NCBI GenBank assembly: GCA_033675265.1
Contig: JAUJYZ010000149.1
Location: 255,501 to 319,500, forward strand
Direction: 5' to 3'
From: Actinostola sp. cb2023
Lineage: Eukaryota > Cnidaria > Anthozoa > Actiniaria > Actinostolidae
DNA: 64,000 nucleotides
Positions 46,417 through 57,224 of the stretch are shown in pieces. The notes under the pieces are model-generated. The model made no database searches, was not told the origin of the DNA, and saw nothing but the letters and a program-made list of their open reading frames with translations. Positions within the stretch are counted from its first letter, which is position 1, and each line of letters begins with the position of its first letter. A program made the position numbers and the translations under genes.

Positions 46417-49030
46417 ATGGATGCCTGGAGTTCTGCTTCTTCACACAGTCACATGCAGTCGCAAAGAGAAGACGAAAAGTCATCCCAGCAAAGCAAATTT
46501 CCTGCTACCCAAGTGGAAAATGAAATCACTCTCACCATCCAAGGCCAGCGAACTGTACAAGACATCGTGGAGAAAGCTGTTGACCTGTTTCGCCGCTTGC
46601 AGAATTTTAAGTTGAGCGCCGATTCGACGATGTCCAGACAGAGTCAAATTCAATCACGAGAGATACGAGATACTCTGAACACGATGAAAGCACTCTTTGC
46701 CAAGCTAAGGAAAATCCATGATGAGACAAAAAGCCGTTTGAACATGAGACCTGGCGAAAGTGTTCAGGTCTGTGTATGATAATTGATAGAACCTCTTGTA
46801 AGCGACCTCCCACCGGCCACCCTTGTATTAGGCAAAGTGGTCGGTTATGAGAGGTTTTAGGATTAGGACCTCGGGGGTTGGATTACCTTCCTCTCATACA
46901 TGTATTTCCAAATTGTAGGGTGTTATTCCATTCAAAAGTGAGGAGAAAGAGGATGCAATGGAGGTGAATGTTGATGATTCTCTGGTAGCAGAACACCAAG
47001 AGTTACAGCAGGTATTGAATTTAGATAGATAGACAGTCTAGATAATTTAATGTGTATTGATATTCAAACAACTACTGGTTTCAAAGAATTCACTTATCCA
47101 TCTTTCCACAAAATAATTCATGAACCATTCTAATCTCCTTCCCCCTTTCCTTTTCCCATCTACTTTCTGTTTCCTCTCTTCTCCCCTCCCATTTTCCATC
47201 TACCTTCTCCCTCCCCACCCCTGTTCTCCCCCTCTTCTCCCCCTCTTCTCCCCCTCTTCTCCCCCTCTTCTCCCCCTCTTCTCCCCCTCTCTCCCCCTCT
47301 TCTCCCCCTCTTCTCCCCCTCTTCTTCTCTTCTCCCCTCTTCTCCCCCTCTTCTCCCCCTCTCTCCCCCTCTTCCCCCTCTTCTCCCCCTCTTCTCCCCT
47401 CTCTCTCCCCTCTTCTCCCCCTCTTCTCCCCTCTCTCCCCCCCCTCTCTCCCCCCTTCTCCTCTCTTCTCCCCCTCTCCTCCCCTCTCTCCCCCTCTTCT
47501 CCCCCTCTTCTCCCCCTCTCCTCCCCCTCTCTCTCCCCCCCTCTCTCTCCCCTCCTCTCCCTCCTCTCCTCTCCCCCTCCTCCTCTCTCCCCCTCTCCTC
47601 TCCTCCTCCCCCTCGCCTCTCCTCCCCCTCGCCTCTCCTCCCCCTCGCCTCTCCTCCCCCCCTCTCCTCTCCTCGCCCTCTCCCCCTCGCCTCTCCTCCC
47701 CCTCGCCTCTCCTCCCCCTCGCCTCTCCCTCCCCCTCGCCTCTCCTCCCCCTCGCCCTCTCCTCCCCCTCGCCTCTCCTCCCCCTCGCCCTCTCCCCCCT
47801 CGCCTCTCTCCCCCTCGCCTCTCCTCGCCTCTCCTCCCCCTCGCCTCTCTCCCCCCTCCCTCCTCCCCCTCGCCTCCCCTCCCCCCTCCTCCCCCTCGCC
47901 TCTCCTCCTTCTCTCCCCCCTCGCCTCTCCTCCCCCTCCTCCTCTCCTCTCCTCCCCCTCCTCCTCCTCTCCTCTCCTCCCCCTCGCCTCTCCTCCCCCT
48001 CGCCTCTCCTCCCCCTCGCCTCTCCTCCCCCTCGCCTCTCCTCCCCCTCGCCTCTCCTCCCCCTCGCCTCTCCTCCCCCTCGCCTCTCCTCCCCCTCGCC
48101 TCTCCTCCCCCTCGCCTCTCCTCCCCCTCGCCTCTCCTCCCCCTCGCCTCTCCTCCCCCGCCTCTCCTCCCCCTCGCCTCTCCTCCCCCTCGCCTCTCCT
48201 CCCCCTCGCCTCTCCCCCTCGCCTCTCCTCGCCTCTCCTCTCCCCCCTCGCCTCTCCTCCCCCTCGCCTCTCCTCCCCCTCGCCTCTCCTCCCCCTCGCC
48301 CTCCTCCCCCTCGCCTCTCCTCCCCCTCGCCTCTCCTCCCCCTCGCCTCTCCTCCCCCTCGCCTCTCCTCCCCCTCGCCTCTCCTCCCCCTCGCCTCTCC
48401 TCCCCCTCGCCTCTCCTCCCCCTCGCCTCTCCTCCCCCTCGCCTCTCCTCCCCCTCGCCTCTCCTCCCCCTCGCCTCTCCACCCCCTCTCTTTTTAAAGC
48501 CTTTTCAGTGTTAAAATAGAAAAGTATGATTTCGGCTATATATTAGGCCACTAGAACCTTCACCCTGAATATTAGTGCTAAAGTATTAAATCAAGATATA
48601 TCTACACACTAGCAGACATGAACAATCATTATTTCAATATCGCGAGTCTTGTCAGTATAGCACAACTACAGTCTATGTAACTGGCTGTGCCCCAAATACA
48701 TTATAGAATGAATAAAAGATAAGATGTATTGTTATATAGCTAGAATGTCTTTGGGTCTACTGCATGTGCCCATTGGCTGGTTCGAGGTCATGTGGCATTG
48801 CCTAAATTCAAATTTTCCGAGCGGGCAACGATTGACGAAATGTTGCCCGCTCAGAGGCAGGAAAATGTGTATAATGTTACCACAGAGGCTGTAAATCACT
48901 TACATCTGGCTGATGTGATATCTTTTTACAGTCACTGAAGAAGAAAAATGAACAAATTCAAGAGCTAATGGATGCCTTAAGGACCATGATCTGGGACATT
49001 AATACTATGATTGCCTTAAAACCTTCATAA
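46417..49030 (+). CDS. MED30: Mediator complex subunit 30
   Basis: Head-module-associated subunit of Mediator, linking activators to RNA polymerase II. Three exons: 46417-46767, 46919-47011, 48932-49030; 180 residues (human about 178), all junctions in phase 0. Family landmarks: GQRTVQDIVEKAVDLFRRLQ near residue 43, RDTLNTMKALFAKLRKIHDE, then the C-terminal helix KKKNEQIQELMDALRTMIWD followed by INTM, matching the family pattern K..N.Q...IMDQLR..IWDIN. The second intron is 1.92 kb and mostly a CCCCT/CCTCG minisatellite. The last coding exon is itself the first unit of the satellite that continues downstream to 49735. Confidence 0.9.
47210..48490. repeat. Pyrimidine-rich minisatellite (CTCCCCCTCGCCTCTC and CTTCTCCCC units) in a MED30 intron
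   Basis: A strand-asymmetric tract of about 1.28 kb of C and T with periodic single G. The left part has TCTTCTCCCCC units of about 12 bp; the right part has CTCGCCTCTCCTCCCC units of about 16 bp, highly uniform. Long Pro/Ser/Leu (+) and Arg/Gly/Glu (-) frames here come from the repeat and are not genes. Confidence 0.95.
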
Positions 49031-49735
49031 AATAGGACCATGGTGTGGAACCTAAATACTATGGCTGCCAAGAAGTCCTTGTAATAAAGGACCATGATCT
49101 GGGGCATTAACTATGGCTACCAAGAAGTCCTTGTAATAAAGGACCATGATATGGGGCATTATTACTATGGCTGCCTTAAAGCCTTCACAATAAAGGACCA
49201 TGGTGTGGAACCTTAATACCATGGCTGCCAAGAAGTCCTTGTAATAAAAGACCATGATGTGGGGCATCATTACTATGGCTGCCTTAGAGCCTTCACAATA
49301 AAGGACCGTGGTGTGGAACCTTAATACTATGGCTGCCAAGAAGTCCCTTAAATAAAGGACCATGATGTGGCATTATTACTATGGCTGCCTTAGAGCCTTC
49401 ACAATAAAGGACCATGGTGTGGAACCTTAATACTATGGCTGCCAAGAAGTCCCTTAAATAAAGGACCATGATGTGGGGCATTATTACTATGGCTGCCTTA
49501 GAGCCTTCACAATAAAGGACCATGGTGTGGAACCTTAATACTATGGCTGCCAAGAAGTCCCTTAAATAAAGGACCATGATGTGGGGCATTATTACTATGG
49601 CTGCCTTAAAGCCTTCACAATAAAGGACCATGGTGTGGAACTTTAATGCCATGGCTGCCAAGAAGTCCTTGTAATAAAAGACCATGATGTGGGGCATTAT
49701 TACTATGGCTGCCTTAGAGCCTTCTTTATAAAGGA
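48976..49735 (+). repeat. Satellite of about 55-bp units derived from the MED30 last exon
   Basis: The coding segment from 48976 (AAGGACCATGATCTGGGACA, TTAATACTATGATTGCCTTA, AAACCTTCATAA) is repeated about 13 further times with divergence: AAGGACCATGATGTGGGGCA, TTATTACTATGGCTGCCTTA, GAGCCTTCACAATA, alternating with a second type (GGACCATGGTGTGGAACCTT, AATACTATGGCTGCCAAGAA, GTCC). Most units carry AATAAA at the junction. Open frames on either strand are by-products. Confidence 0.9.
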
Positions 49736-49740
49736 CCAAT

Positions 49741-50654
49741 GATTTCCATCAATAATTCTGTATCCACCACCACATGTAACTAGTTGTATATATTCTTCGA
49801 ATCCGACTATTTTCACATCAAATGTTGTGTTCAAAGCACTCAAATCATATGCAACAAGACCGAAAGGGAGCATGGGTAATACTGATTCTTTGTTTGTTTG
49901 CTACATACACAAAGAAGGCATATTAATGCTAACTTCATTGCAAACACACATTGACAGTGTTAGCAGAGTCATCACAAGTCACCATCGTTATAGCCTCCCC
50001 CGCAGGAATTTTTAGGGGCCGTCACGCTACCATCATTACGACTTGGTACTGCATGTAGGTGTGCGTAACTCGTTTTTTTATTTTTATTTTTTATTTTTAA
50101 AAATTAATTTTATAAACTCGTTTTAATACCGTTTCTCGTGCTTTCTCAGTTCAGTCTTGTCGTATTGGCTTGAGGGCTTTTACCAACAACTGTTTTACGA
50201 AAAAGCTGTATATATTATCCCCACCCCTCCCCACCTTGGGCTCTTGTGTATATGTTTTGATAGCGTAATCATATAGAACTAATGAAAATATTTGAACTGT
50301 AAAAAGTACTTTTATTTCTATTAATTATATTTATCATAAATCGATAGTATTAAAAAAATACAAAATAAAAAACCCTAAATATATTGAATTATGACAAAAG
50401 TCCACGAAAGATAACTATGGACTATCTAAATTTAAATCTAGTATTTTTCAGTATTTAAACTAAACGAAGCAATTGACATTCATTCCAGAAGTTAAAATAT
50501 TCTTCATATTTAATTAAACGCTGCTAATCTGAAATCCGTGAATCTCATCAGACTGCTTTCAAATGCATGGATTGTAAAATATTTCAGCTTCTACCTACCA
50601 CAGATAAAATAGAAACATTGAAACTCCAGCTGCTCTTATCAAAACCGTCTATTT
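49741..50654. other. Intergenic stretch, no supported gene
   Basis: Includes a short repeat AGCCTCCCCCGCAGG...TTTTTAGGGGC near 49993, related to sequence near 8840; otherwise A+T-rich and featureless. Confidence 0.5.
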
Positions 50655-51515
50655 CTATATCGTGTGCTCTTGAACAAACGTTAAAGACCGACTCGACACT
50701 TCGCTCACTATAAATTTCTTCCCCTTTCGCTTCATTTTATGAGACTCGAGTATAATGTCATGGCGTTTGTCATCGTAATCGAGGATCGCCAAGATGGCCT
50801 TCATCTGTTCATCGGGATGGAAATCGATCATGTAATAGAAAAACGCGTCGCGCAAGAATTTGATTCGGAGTTGCGTCTGAAGCTCTTTTTGCGCCTGTTT
50901 ATTATCAGCTGGATTTGAAACCAGGTTGACTTTACTTCTAAACGAAGACAAAGAGTAGTCGTCGCAGATTTGATTATTCGATTTGAATTCCGCGAAGTCC
51001 TTTTCGATGTCTTTCACTCTTTGCTTCATTTGCATGAGTTCGTTCATCGATGAACAGCAAGGAACGATTTCTTCGGGGTCTTCAACAGGAAGGCCCTTCG
51101 CTGCTCCTCTTGATTCTAGCTGATTCTTGAGCTCTTCAATCTCCTCTCTCATCTGTTCATTCATTTTCTCAATCTCGTTGTAAGTCTTCAATTTTTGTTG
51201 TGTTTCCTCGGACAGCTTTCGTCTGTGCGATTGTTCTTTTCGTAAATCCTTTCGTACGCGCTCGAGCTCATGTCGAAGCGAAACGTTGTCTTTGTCTCGG
51301 TCGAAAAGCAGTCGCCGCGTATCCTTGAGTGCTCTTTCTAATTCACAAATTGTGGCCCTAAGAAGCGAATTAGTTGTAACGTTGATAGAGTCTGATACGA
51401 AGTCGTCCCCGATCCTCGTCTTCACACCTACATTTTCATCATCTGAATCAATCTGGAAATTCTCGATTTCTTTTTCTATTTCGTCCTCCAGACTTAATAA
51501 ACCCTCGGTAGACAT
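50655..51515 (-). CDS. Coiled-coil protein with GRIP-like C-terminal segment
   Basis: Single-exon frame of 286 residues. The N-terminus is acidic (LSLEDEIEKEIENFQIDSDD). Residues about 48-145 form a strong coiled coil (LLRATICELERALKDTRRLL, then charged heptads), followed by a short CCSS region and a second coil from about 155. The C-terminal part (IKFLRDAFFYYMIDFHPDEQ, then MKAILAILDYDD) weakly resembles a GRIP domain (Golgi targeting through Arl1), but the match is not decisive and a basic tail KMKRKGKKF follows. A related gene lies 5 kb away at 56214-57218. No family name is recognised. If GRIP-like, a role in Golgi tethering would be the inference. Confidence 0.75.
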   Translation of the reverse strand: MSTEGLLSLEDEIEKEIENFQIDSDDENVGVKTRIGDDFVSDSINVTTNSLLRATICELERALKDTRRLLFDRDKDNVSLRHELERVRKDLRKEQSHRRKLSEETQQKLKTYNEIEKMNEQMREEIEELKNQLESRGAAKGLPVEDPEEIVPCCSSMNELMQMKQRVKDIEKDFAEFKSNNQICDDYSLSSFRSKVNLVSNPADNKQAQKELQTQLRIKFLRDAFFYYMIDFHPDEQMKAILAILDYDDKRHDIILESHKMKRKGKKFIVSEVSSRSLTFVQEHTI

Positions 51516-52460
51516 GATGAAACAACTTGGCTATTGCGGTTTTTGAGCGAACCTTTCCCTTTCACGTGTCGGTGTCATGGAATGCATTACTTTGGCCAAG
51601 AACAATAGATCAGCTAATGCGCATGCGTGTGAATTTCAAATCAAAAATCATCGTCAATTTTCACGTGGTCTTATGTTACATCGCCTCCTGTTTACTCGCC
51701 TGGTATATAGGCTTGAGTTTATAGCAGTGTTATAGATCGATTATGTCGTAGATGATAATACGAACTGACAGGCGTATAGGATAGAAAATATTTGGTTAAT
51801 TATTTTCATCAGGATAGAAAAGATTTGGTTAATTATTTTCATCTGTGGACAATAAATTCGAACTTCTTGAATTGCTACACCAACAGGTGCCGGATTTGTT
51901 TGGATGGACAAGTTAAGTAAATACAGTTAGCTAGATTGTCTGGTTCAGTGAGTATAATTTACATCAGGACCTTAATACTGATTTTATAAAAAAACATTTC
52001 TCATGGTCAAGCAGTTGGCGGTACTCATTAAATAGAATAGCTTAGCTGCAGAAATGTTGCTTGTGGAAGAGGTCATTCTAGACGGGTAGTCAGCAGGTTG
52101 AGGCTTGTACTCTCAGAGACAAAGCAACCACCATATATATAGGCTTTAATGAGAGAAATTAGCATTTATAAAAGTCACACAAATCAAGTTTATACTCACA
52201 AATAAGCAATCTCGTCGATCGATTGGTTGTCATTGGTAACCCCTTCCCATCATTGGGATGGTCGCCTAGGCAACTGTTGCCATTAGTAACTCTTTCCCGC
52301 GCTTATTCCAGCTGGACCCACTTTTCACAATTATATTTTATAGTAAAAATGGCGCGCGTCAAAGAAGGTCTTTCCCGACCCAGAATCCTTTGCGCGCGCG
52401 TTATTTTTAGCGTGATCGGATGAATAAAAGTGGGTCCAGTTCTGGACTATCCCACACTAA

Positions 52461-53563
52461 GGGCACTTTCCATTTGGCAGAACTGACTGGTCTTTCCGAA
52501 CAGTTCTTAAACACGAGGGCGCACTATAAAAGGAGAGGTACCTAGGGTAAGTTCGTTGGATCTGTCAATCAAATCTACCGAGACGTCACAGAGAGAACTA
52601 CAAGCTTTATAAATCAACTCAAATGAACAAGAAACTGTGGAAATAAGTACTAAAAACGTACATGAATAATTTTTGTTGTACAATTCACTATCACTTTTCA
52701 CTTTGGTAAAATAAAATTATGGTACTTTGAACTGGAACCGTTAGCCGTTTTAATTGAAGTCGCACGGCTCGCACGGCTCTAGTATTCTGCTTATCGTTTC
52801 TATCGTAAGTTATCCTATAATTTACCCGCCAAGACATGGCCGAAATACCACTTGCGAATTAAATATACTCACAGCATAGGTTTCGAAACCTTACCGGCCT
52901 TTACCATAAAAGTACAGATATGTACAAATGCTCGACACATTTACCTCGTAACAAGACGCCTTCGCGGCGAACGACGTCGTTCGTCTTGTTATGGTGACGA
53001 CGAAGAAGAACGTAACTTGTGTAATGAAAACAATACTCTTGTCGCTTTATGTAGAAATGACCGAACATAGTTTTATGCTTGGAAATGCTTACTACAGGCA
53101 AAGAGGATTTCGCTTCATGAATTTGTAGGCCTGGATAAGAAGTACGGATGTTGATTGTTGTGATACATGGCGCGCGAAATTCAAAACAATCTTCGTACGC
53201 GTGGTGCGAATGAAAATCGTATACATAACTACCGAATACGAAAAATATTGGCACGTCCGTCGATTATAACTGTTTTAGACGTAAATCTACAATTTCTTCA
53301 TTGACTTTGCTGTTGAAATGTGACTATTAAGAAAATGATTTTACCCCGTTGTTCAGCCATGTTCAACCATTGTCCGCCATATTCAAACTCATTATTATTC
53401 AAAAAATTGTGGGCGGAGCGATGCCCTTTTATAGTGCGCCCTCGTGTTTTTAAAATGGAACACGTCAGTTCTGGGAACTGGTTCAGATAGTTCTCAGAAC
53501 TGACACATTCCATTTAAGAACCGGTTGACCAGACCAGTCAGTTCTGCCAAATGGAAAGCGCCC
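52461..53563. mobile_element. MITE-A, copy 2, split by a nested element, TAA target duplication
   Basis: Left end GGGCACTTTCCATTTGGCAG and right end AAATGGAAAGCGCCC match copy 1 (31280-31438). TAA on both sides (52458-52460 and 53564-53566). The element is interrupted from 52512 to 53446. Confidence 0.85.
52512..53446. mobile_element. hAT-like non-autonomous element of 935 bp nested in MITE-A
   Basis: Terminal repeats CACGAGGGCGCACTATAAAA and inverse (CCCTTTTATAGTGCGCCCTC, GTG). The flanking 8-mers TTCTTAAA (52504-52511) and TTTTTAAA (53447-53454) match at 7 of 8 positions, and 8-bp duplications are typical of hAT elements. No transposase frame. Confidence 0.7.
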
Positions 53564-53763
53564 TAAGAATCCAAACAAAGGACTCGTGTATTTTAATTTG
53601 ACTTTATTAACATTTCATCAGTTATATATAAATACACTTTTTTATGTATATATGAGAAAGCGTTGCCAATGGTAACTGCTGACCTCCGTCGTCAACGATA
53701 AAGCGTTTCCCATAGCAACCGTTACCAATGGCAACTATTGAGAACAACATTTTCTGTGACTTT

Positions 53764-55560
53764 TTTGTAATATAAATTGATACAGATTGGTTATATATAA
53801 ATATATAGTTTACAGTCTTAGTTTATTAGATATAATAATAATAATATATATATATATGCTCATCCTGCGGCACTGGAACGAAAACAGGAAGGTTAGAAAA
53901 GACGAGGTGTCGCAGAAACGACTATGCATGCTCGCGTCCCGAGGGCCTCGCGAAAATAACCGACTGAGGATTTGTCGTATTCAGGACGATTCGTCTTTTC
54001 TAAATCTGCTTTTAAGGGGAACTCTGACGAAAATCGCTCGAAATTTAATTAAGCTATAGCTGAAACTTCACTGAGATAATCACAAAGAGCCATACAATTA
54101 CTGGTTAATGTGTTTTCTTAAAATCCCTATGGGAAGTAATACATTTTTATGAATCTTTCTTTAGAAGTGTCAGTGAGGTCATCTACTCAACCCAGAGTCC
54201 CCCTTTAAATATAGGAAAGACAAAACTTCCCATTAAATCATTTAAATTAAAACTACATCTCTGTAAAAAAAAAAGTTACCCTCGCGTTCTCTTCTCAAAA
54301 TGATGGAAATTGGTTGGAAATTATTACATTTTTCCATTCAAAGAGTTTTACATATTTTCAGACTTTTTGACATATTTCAACCATTTTGACAGCGCCGTGA
54401 CGCGTTTGCCCTGTGTATCCGTGAATTCAATGGATATGTAATAAATAATTACGATTTATATAGCTTTGTATATAATATAACATAATCCCTTATGTGGGAA
54501 GCAAAGAAATTCCAGTATAAAAATATCCGTTTATTTCTAGCTGTGTGATTGGATAAACTCTGGAATGAGTCAATGACGCAAAGTCATCCTCACCTCTCCC
54601 CCAACAGGAAGACAGAGGATATTTTAAATGACACAACGCTAGAAAATGCCTCTGGCACATAATGTAGCTTGAGGCAAACCGGCTGCGTGACGTTCACGAA
54701 AATCGTGGCAGAAAAGCTTTTTCGTGCAAAGTTGTTTTTTAAAATGGCGAAGTCATCGGGGCGTGAGATTTTTTTTTGAATTTGTTAAGTTTATTTTCAG
54801 TCGCATGTCGCTGAACCAGCAGAGTGCATGTCTGTTGTGATTTCTGGAAGGAAAACTATTTTCTTTTGTTTCACGGAAGTTTTAAAAATTTAAACAGTAC
54901 ATAGAATTTTAGTTTTACTTTGTACTGGTGGTACCAAAGCACTTTGAGGTGCCGCGTCTTGTTAGAGGGAAAAACTAATATTTGTTTTTCAGAGAGTGAC
55001 AATGGTTAAACGCTCAATAGTCTAAACCCATGAAACATCTAACTAAACCGTGCTAAACAGTGATGAGTGCACAAACACTGACTAAATGGTGCAAGTAGAA
55101 ACCAGCTAGCGTTATTATTGACTACACTATATCAGGTGAAAGATTTTTAAAGCAAAAACTCTAACAAAGACTCGTATTCATAGGAAAACGGCAGTAAGAT
55201 TGAACGCACTGAAGCATTGACTGTACGCGCTCTCAGATGAGTCTCTATAATGGCGTCCAAATTGCGAATATTCTGGACTGAATAACCTCGTGTTCATGTG
55301 GAAACACAAAAGCATTTTCACCTGTATGAGAGGCTAGTCAGTCCAGAACAATGGCAGATGAAATTGGACGCCATTATTGAATTCGGTCTATATATGACTT
55401 TGGGTTAACTCGTTGGAACGGTCAGCCACTTGTTGTCATTTAGACTCGAACTCGCAGTTTAAATCTTAACTAGTGGAAAATTAATGCAAAACGTTATGTC
55501 ACTGTGTGATACTGGCACTATAATACGTTAACCCTTGACCTGCTCTCAAAAACCTAAATG
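53764..55560. other. Intergenic stretch, no supported gene
   Basis: A+T-rich with a TA-rich run near 53840 and short frames only. No recognisable coding, RNA or mobile sequence. Confidence 0.5.
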
Positions 55561-55568
55561 TTCTATAA

Positions 55569-55958
55569 TGGTTTGTAATAATGAGGGTTTATCAGGTAAT
55601 TTCAAAACTCATCGGACAAAAAATGATTATCATAGCTGGAAAGAGCTCGTTAAAATTAGTAAAAATGTGAAGTTTCGAAAAGATCGCTCCACAAATTGCG
55701 AAGATATGAATTTTCAAAAATCGAAATTTTATATGAAAACCTTTGGAAATTACGCTTGGAGGCAACTCTTGCCTCCAACAACACAGGTTTTCATACAAAA
55801 TTTCGATTTTTGAAAATTCATATCTTCGTAATTTGTGGAGCGATCTTTTCGAAACTTCACATTTTTACTAATTTCAACGAGCTCATTCCAGCTATGATAA
55901 TCATTTTTTTGTCCGATGAGTTTTGAAATTACCTGATAAACCCTCATTACTACAAAGG
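55569..55958. mobile_element. Foldback element of about 390 bp
   Basis: Arms of about 190 bp start GGTTTGTAATAATGAGGGTT and share ATGATTATCATAGCTGGAA and GATCGCTCCACAAATT in inverted order; the centre is CTTGGAGGCAACTCTTGCCT. The frames on both strands are by-products. Confidence 0.8.
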
Positions 55959-56213
55959 TCGTACATGGTCACATGCAGCTAGACGGGTATGGGGCGTGGC
56001 TCTCTCAGAATTTCTGTTGCCTTCTGGTTTCAAATACAACTTTTTGTTCGCGTGTTAAACTAAAGAGCAGCGCAACTTGCGATGCTTGTCACAATCGTCA
56101 TTGTTAATCCTTCTACGTATACGGTAAACAGTTCTATTATTTAAAGATTTGGTGTTTGTTTACCGTAAACAGTCGTAAATAAACTCTAGTTGTTCGAGGT
56201 AACGACACTAATT

Positions 56214-57218
56214 CTAACCTAATATGAGTTTTAGGGGAATTTCATCGTCAAAAAGTGAGTTCTTATCAACTTCAGTGAGTTTTTTGTTGGGTTTCATAGT
56301 TAAAATAAAAGCTTTATTTTCGGTTGTTTGTAGATGGTCTTTGATCATCAAGTTAAACAAAAGCCCTATACTCTCTGTATTTATAATCCAATTACTGGGC
56401 AGTGAATGTGGGGTTTTGATACTGCTCAAATTGGACAATACTCTTTCACTGAAAGAAACTGAATGTATACTCACATGTAAGGTTATTTCTCTGTCCCACA
56501 TTGAGACGAAGTCAATGTACATACACTATAGGTATAAATATGTCCCGCCACACAATGACTGAATGGCGGAGTTCATCGGATCTAATTATCAGTGAATCAG
56601 TTAACTTACAGAGCATGGACTGTCCCTCTGTGCTACACCAACCCTAACTCTATTTCTTTCCATTGTTCTCATATTCCTCTTCAAGTGGAAATACTTTTGC
56701 TCAGTTTGATGCAGCTTACGCTTTAAATCCACAACTTCTTTCATGGCTACACACATCGATCCACAATAGCAAGTGTGGCCACCGTTTTGATTTGCCTCGG
56801 TTTCCTTGTTCAGTTTCATAATGTCATCCCTTTGTGAACGGTGTAACGAGACATCTTTGTGGAGTTGCTGTATAATCTTTTCTAACTGAATCACTTTGAG
56901 CTGCGATTTCTTGAACTCTTCTTCAATAGCTACACTAGAACACGGAGAAGTAGTCGAACTTTGTCTCATCTTATCTACTTCATTTCGTAATGAGGTGATC
57001 TCGCTGTCTCTCTCTGACAACAACCGTTTCGATTCGTAAAGTGCTTTCTGTAAATCGCTGATTGTTTCTCTTAAAATCCCATCAACACTTGAATGGGCGT
57101 CTGGGTTGTATTCCTCGAAATTTGCCTTTTCACAAGACTCTAAGCCCTCGCCGTCCTCTCGCTTTCCAATGGCATGAAGATTACCAACTGAAAGACTCGT
57201 GTGTAATGGAGAAGCCAT
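56214..57218 (-). CDS. Coiled-coil protein, relative of the 50655-51515 gene
   Basis: Exon 1 runs 56610-57218 (ATG at 57218) and ends at a strong donor GTAAGT. A likely exon 2 is 56214-56529, joined in frame through the acceptor at 56530-56532 (CCTATAG), ending in TAG; about 308 residues in all. Shared with the neighbour in the same order: LRETISDLQKALYESKRLLS (neighbour LRATICELERALKDTRRLLF), a charged coil, then a Cys/Gly/Ser patch before a second coil (CYCGSMCVAMKEVVDLKRKL; neighbour CCSSMNELMQMKQ). The exon 2 part has no similarity to the GRIP-like end of the neighbour and no recognised domain. Exon 2 is the less certain part. Function unknown. Confidence 0.6.
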
Positions 57219-57224
57219 TGACAA

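Noticed and set aside
47120..48514. 464-residue Pro/Ser/Leu protein and 440-residue Arg/Gly/Glu protein
   Set aside because: Both lie in the pyrimidine-rich minisatellite within a MED30 intron and have repeat-driven composition.
49052..49739. Hydrophobic repeat protein on the minus strand
   Set aside because: It is the antisense reading of the MED30-derived satellite.
55535..55947. Pairs of similar ORFs on both strands
   Set aside because: Mirror translations of the 55569-55958 foldback arms.
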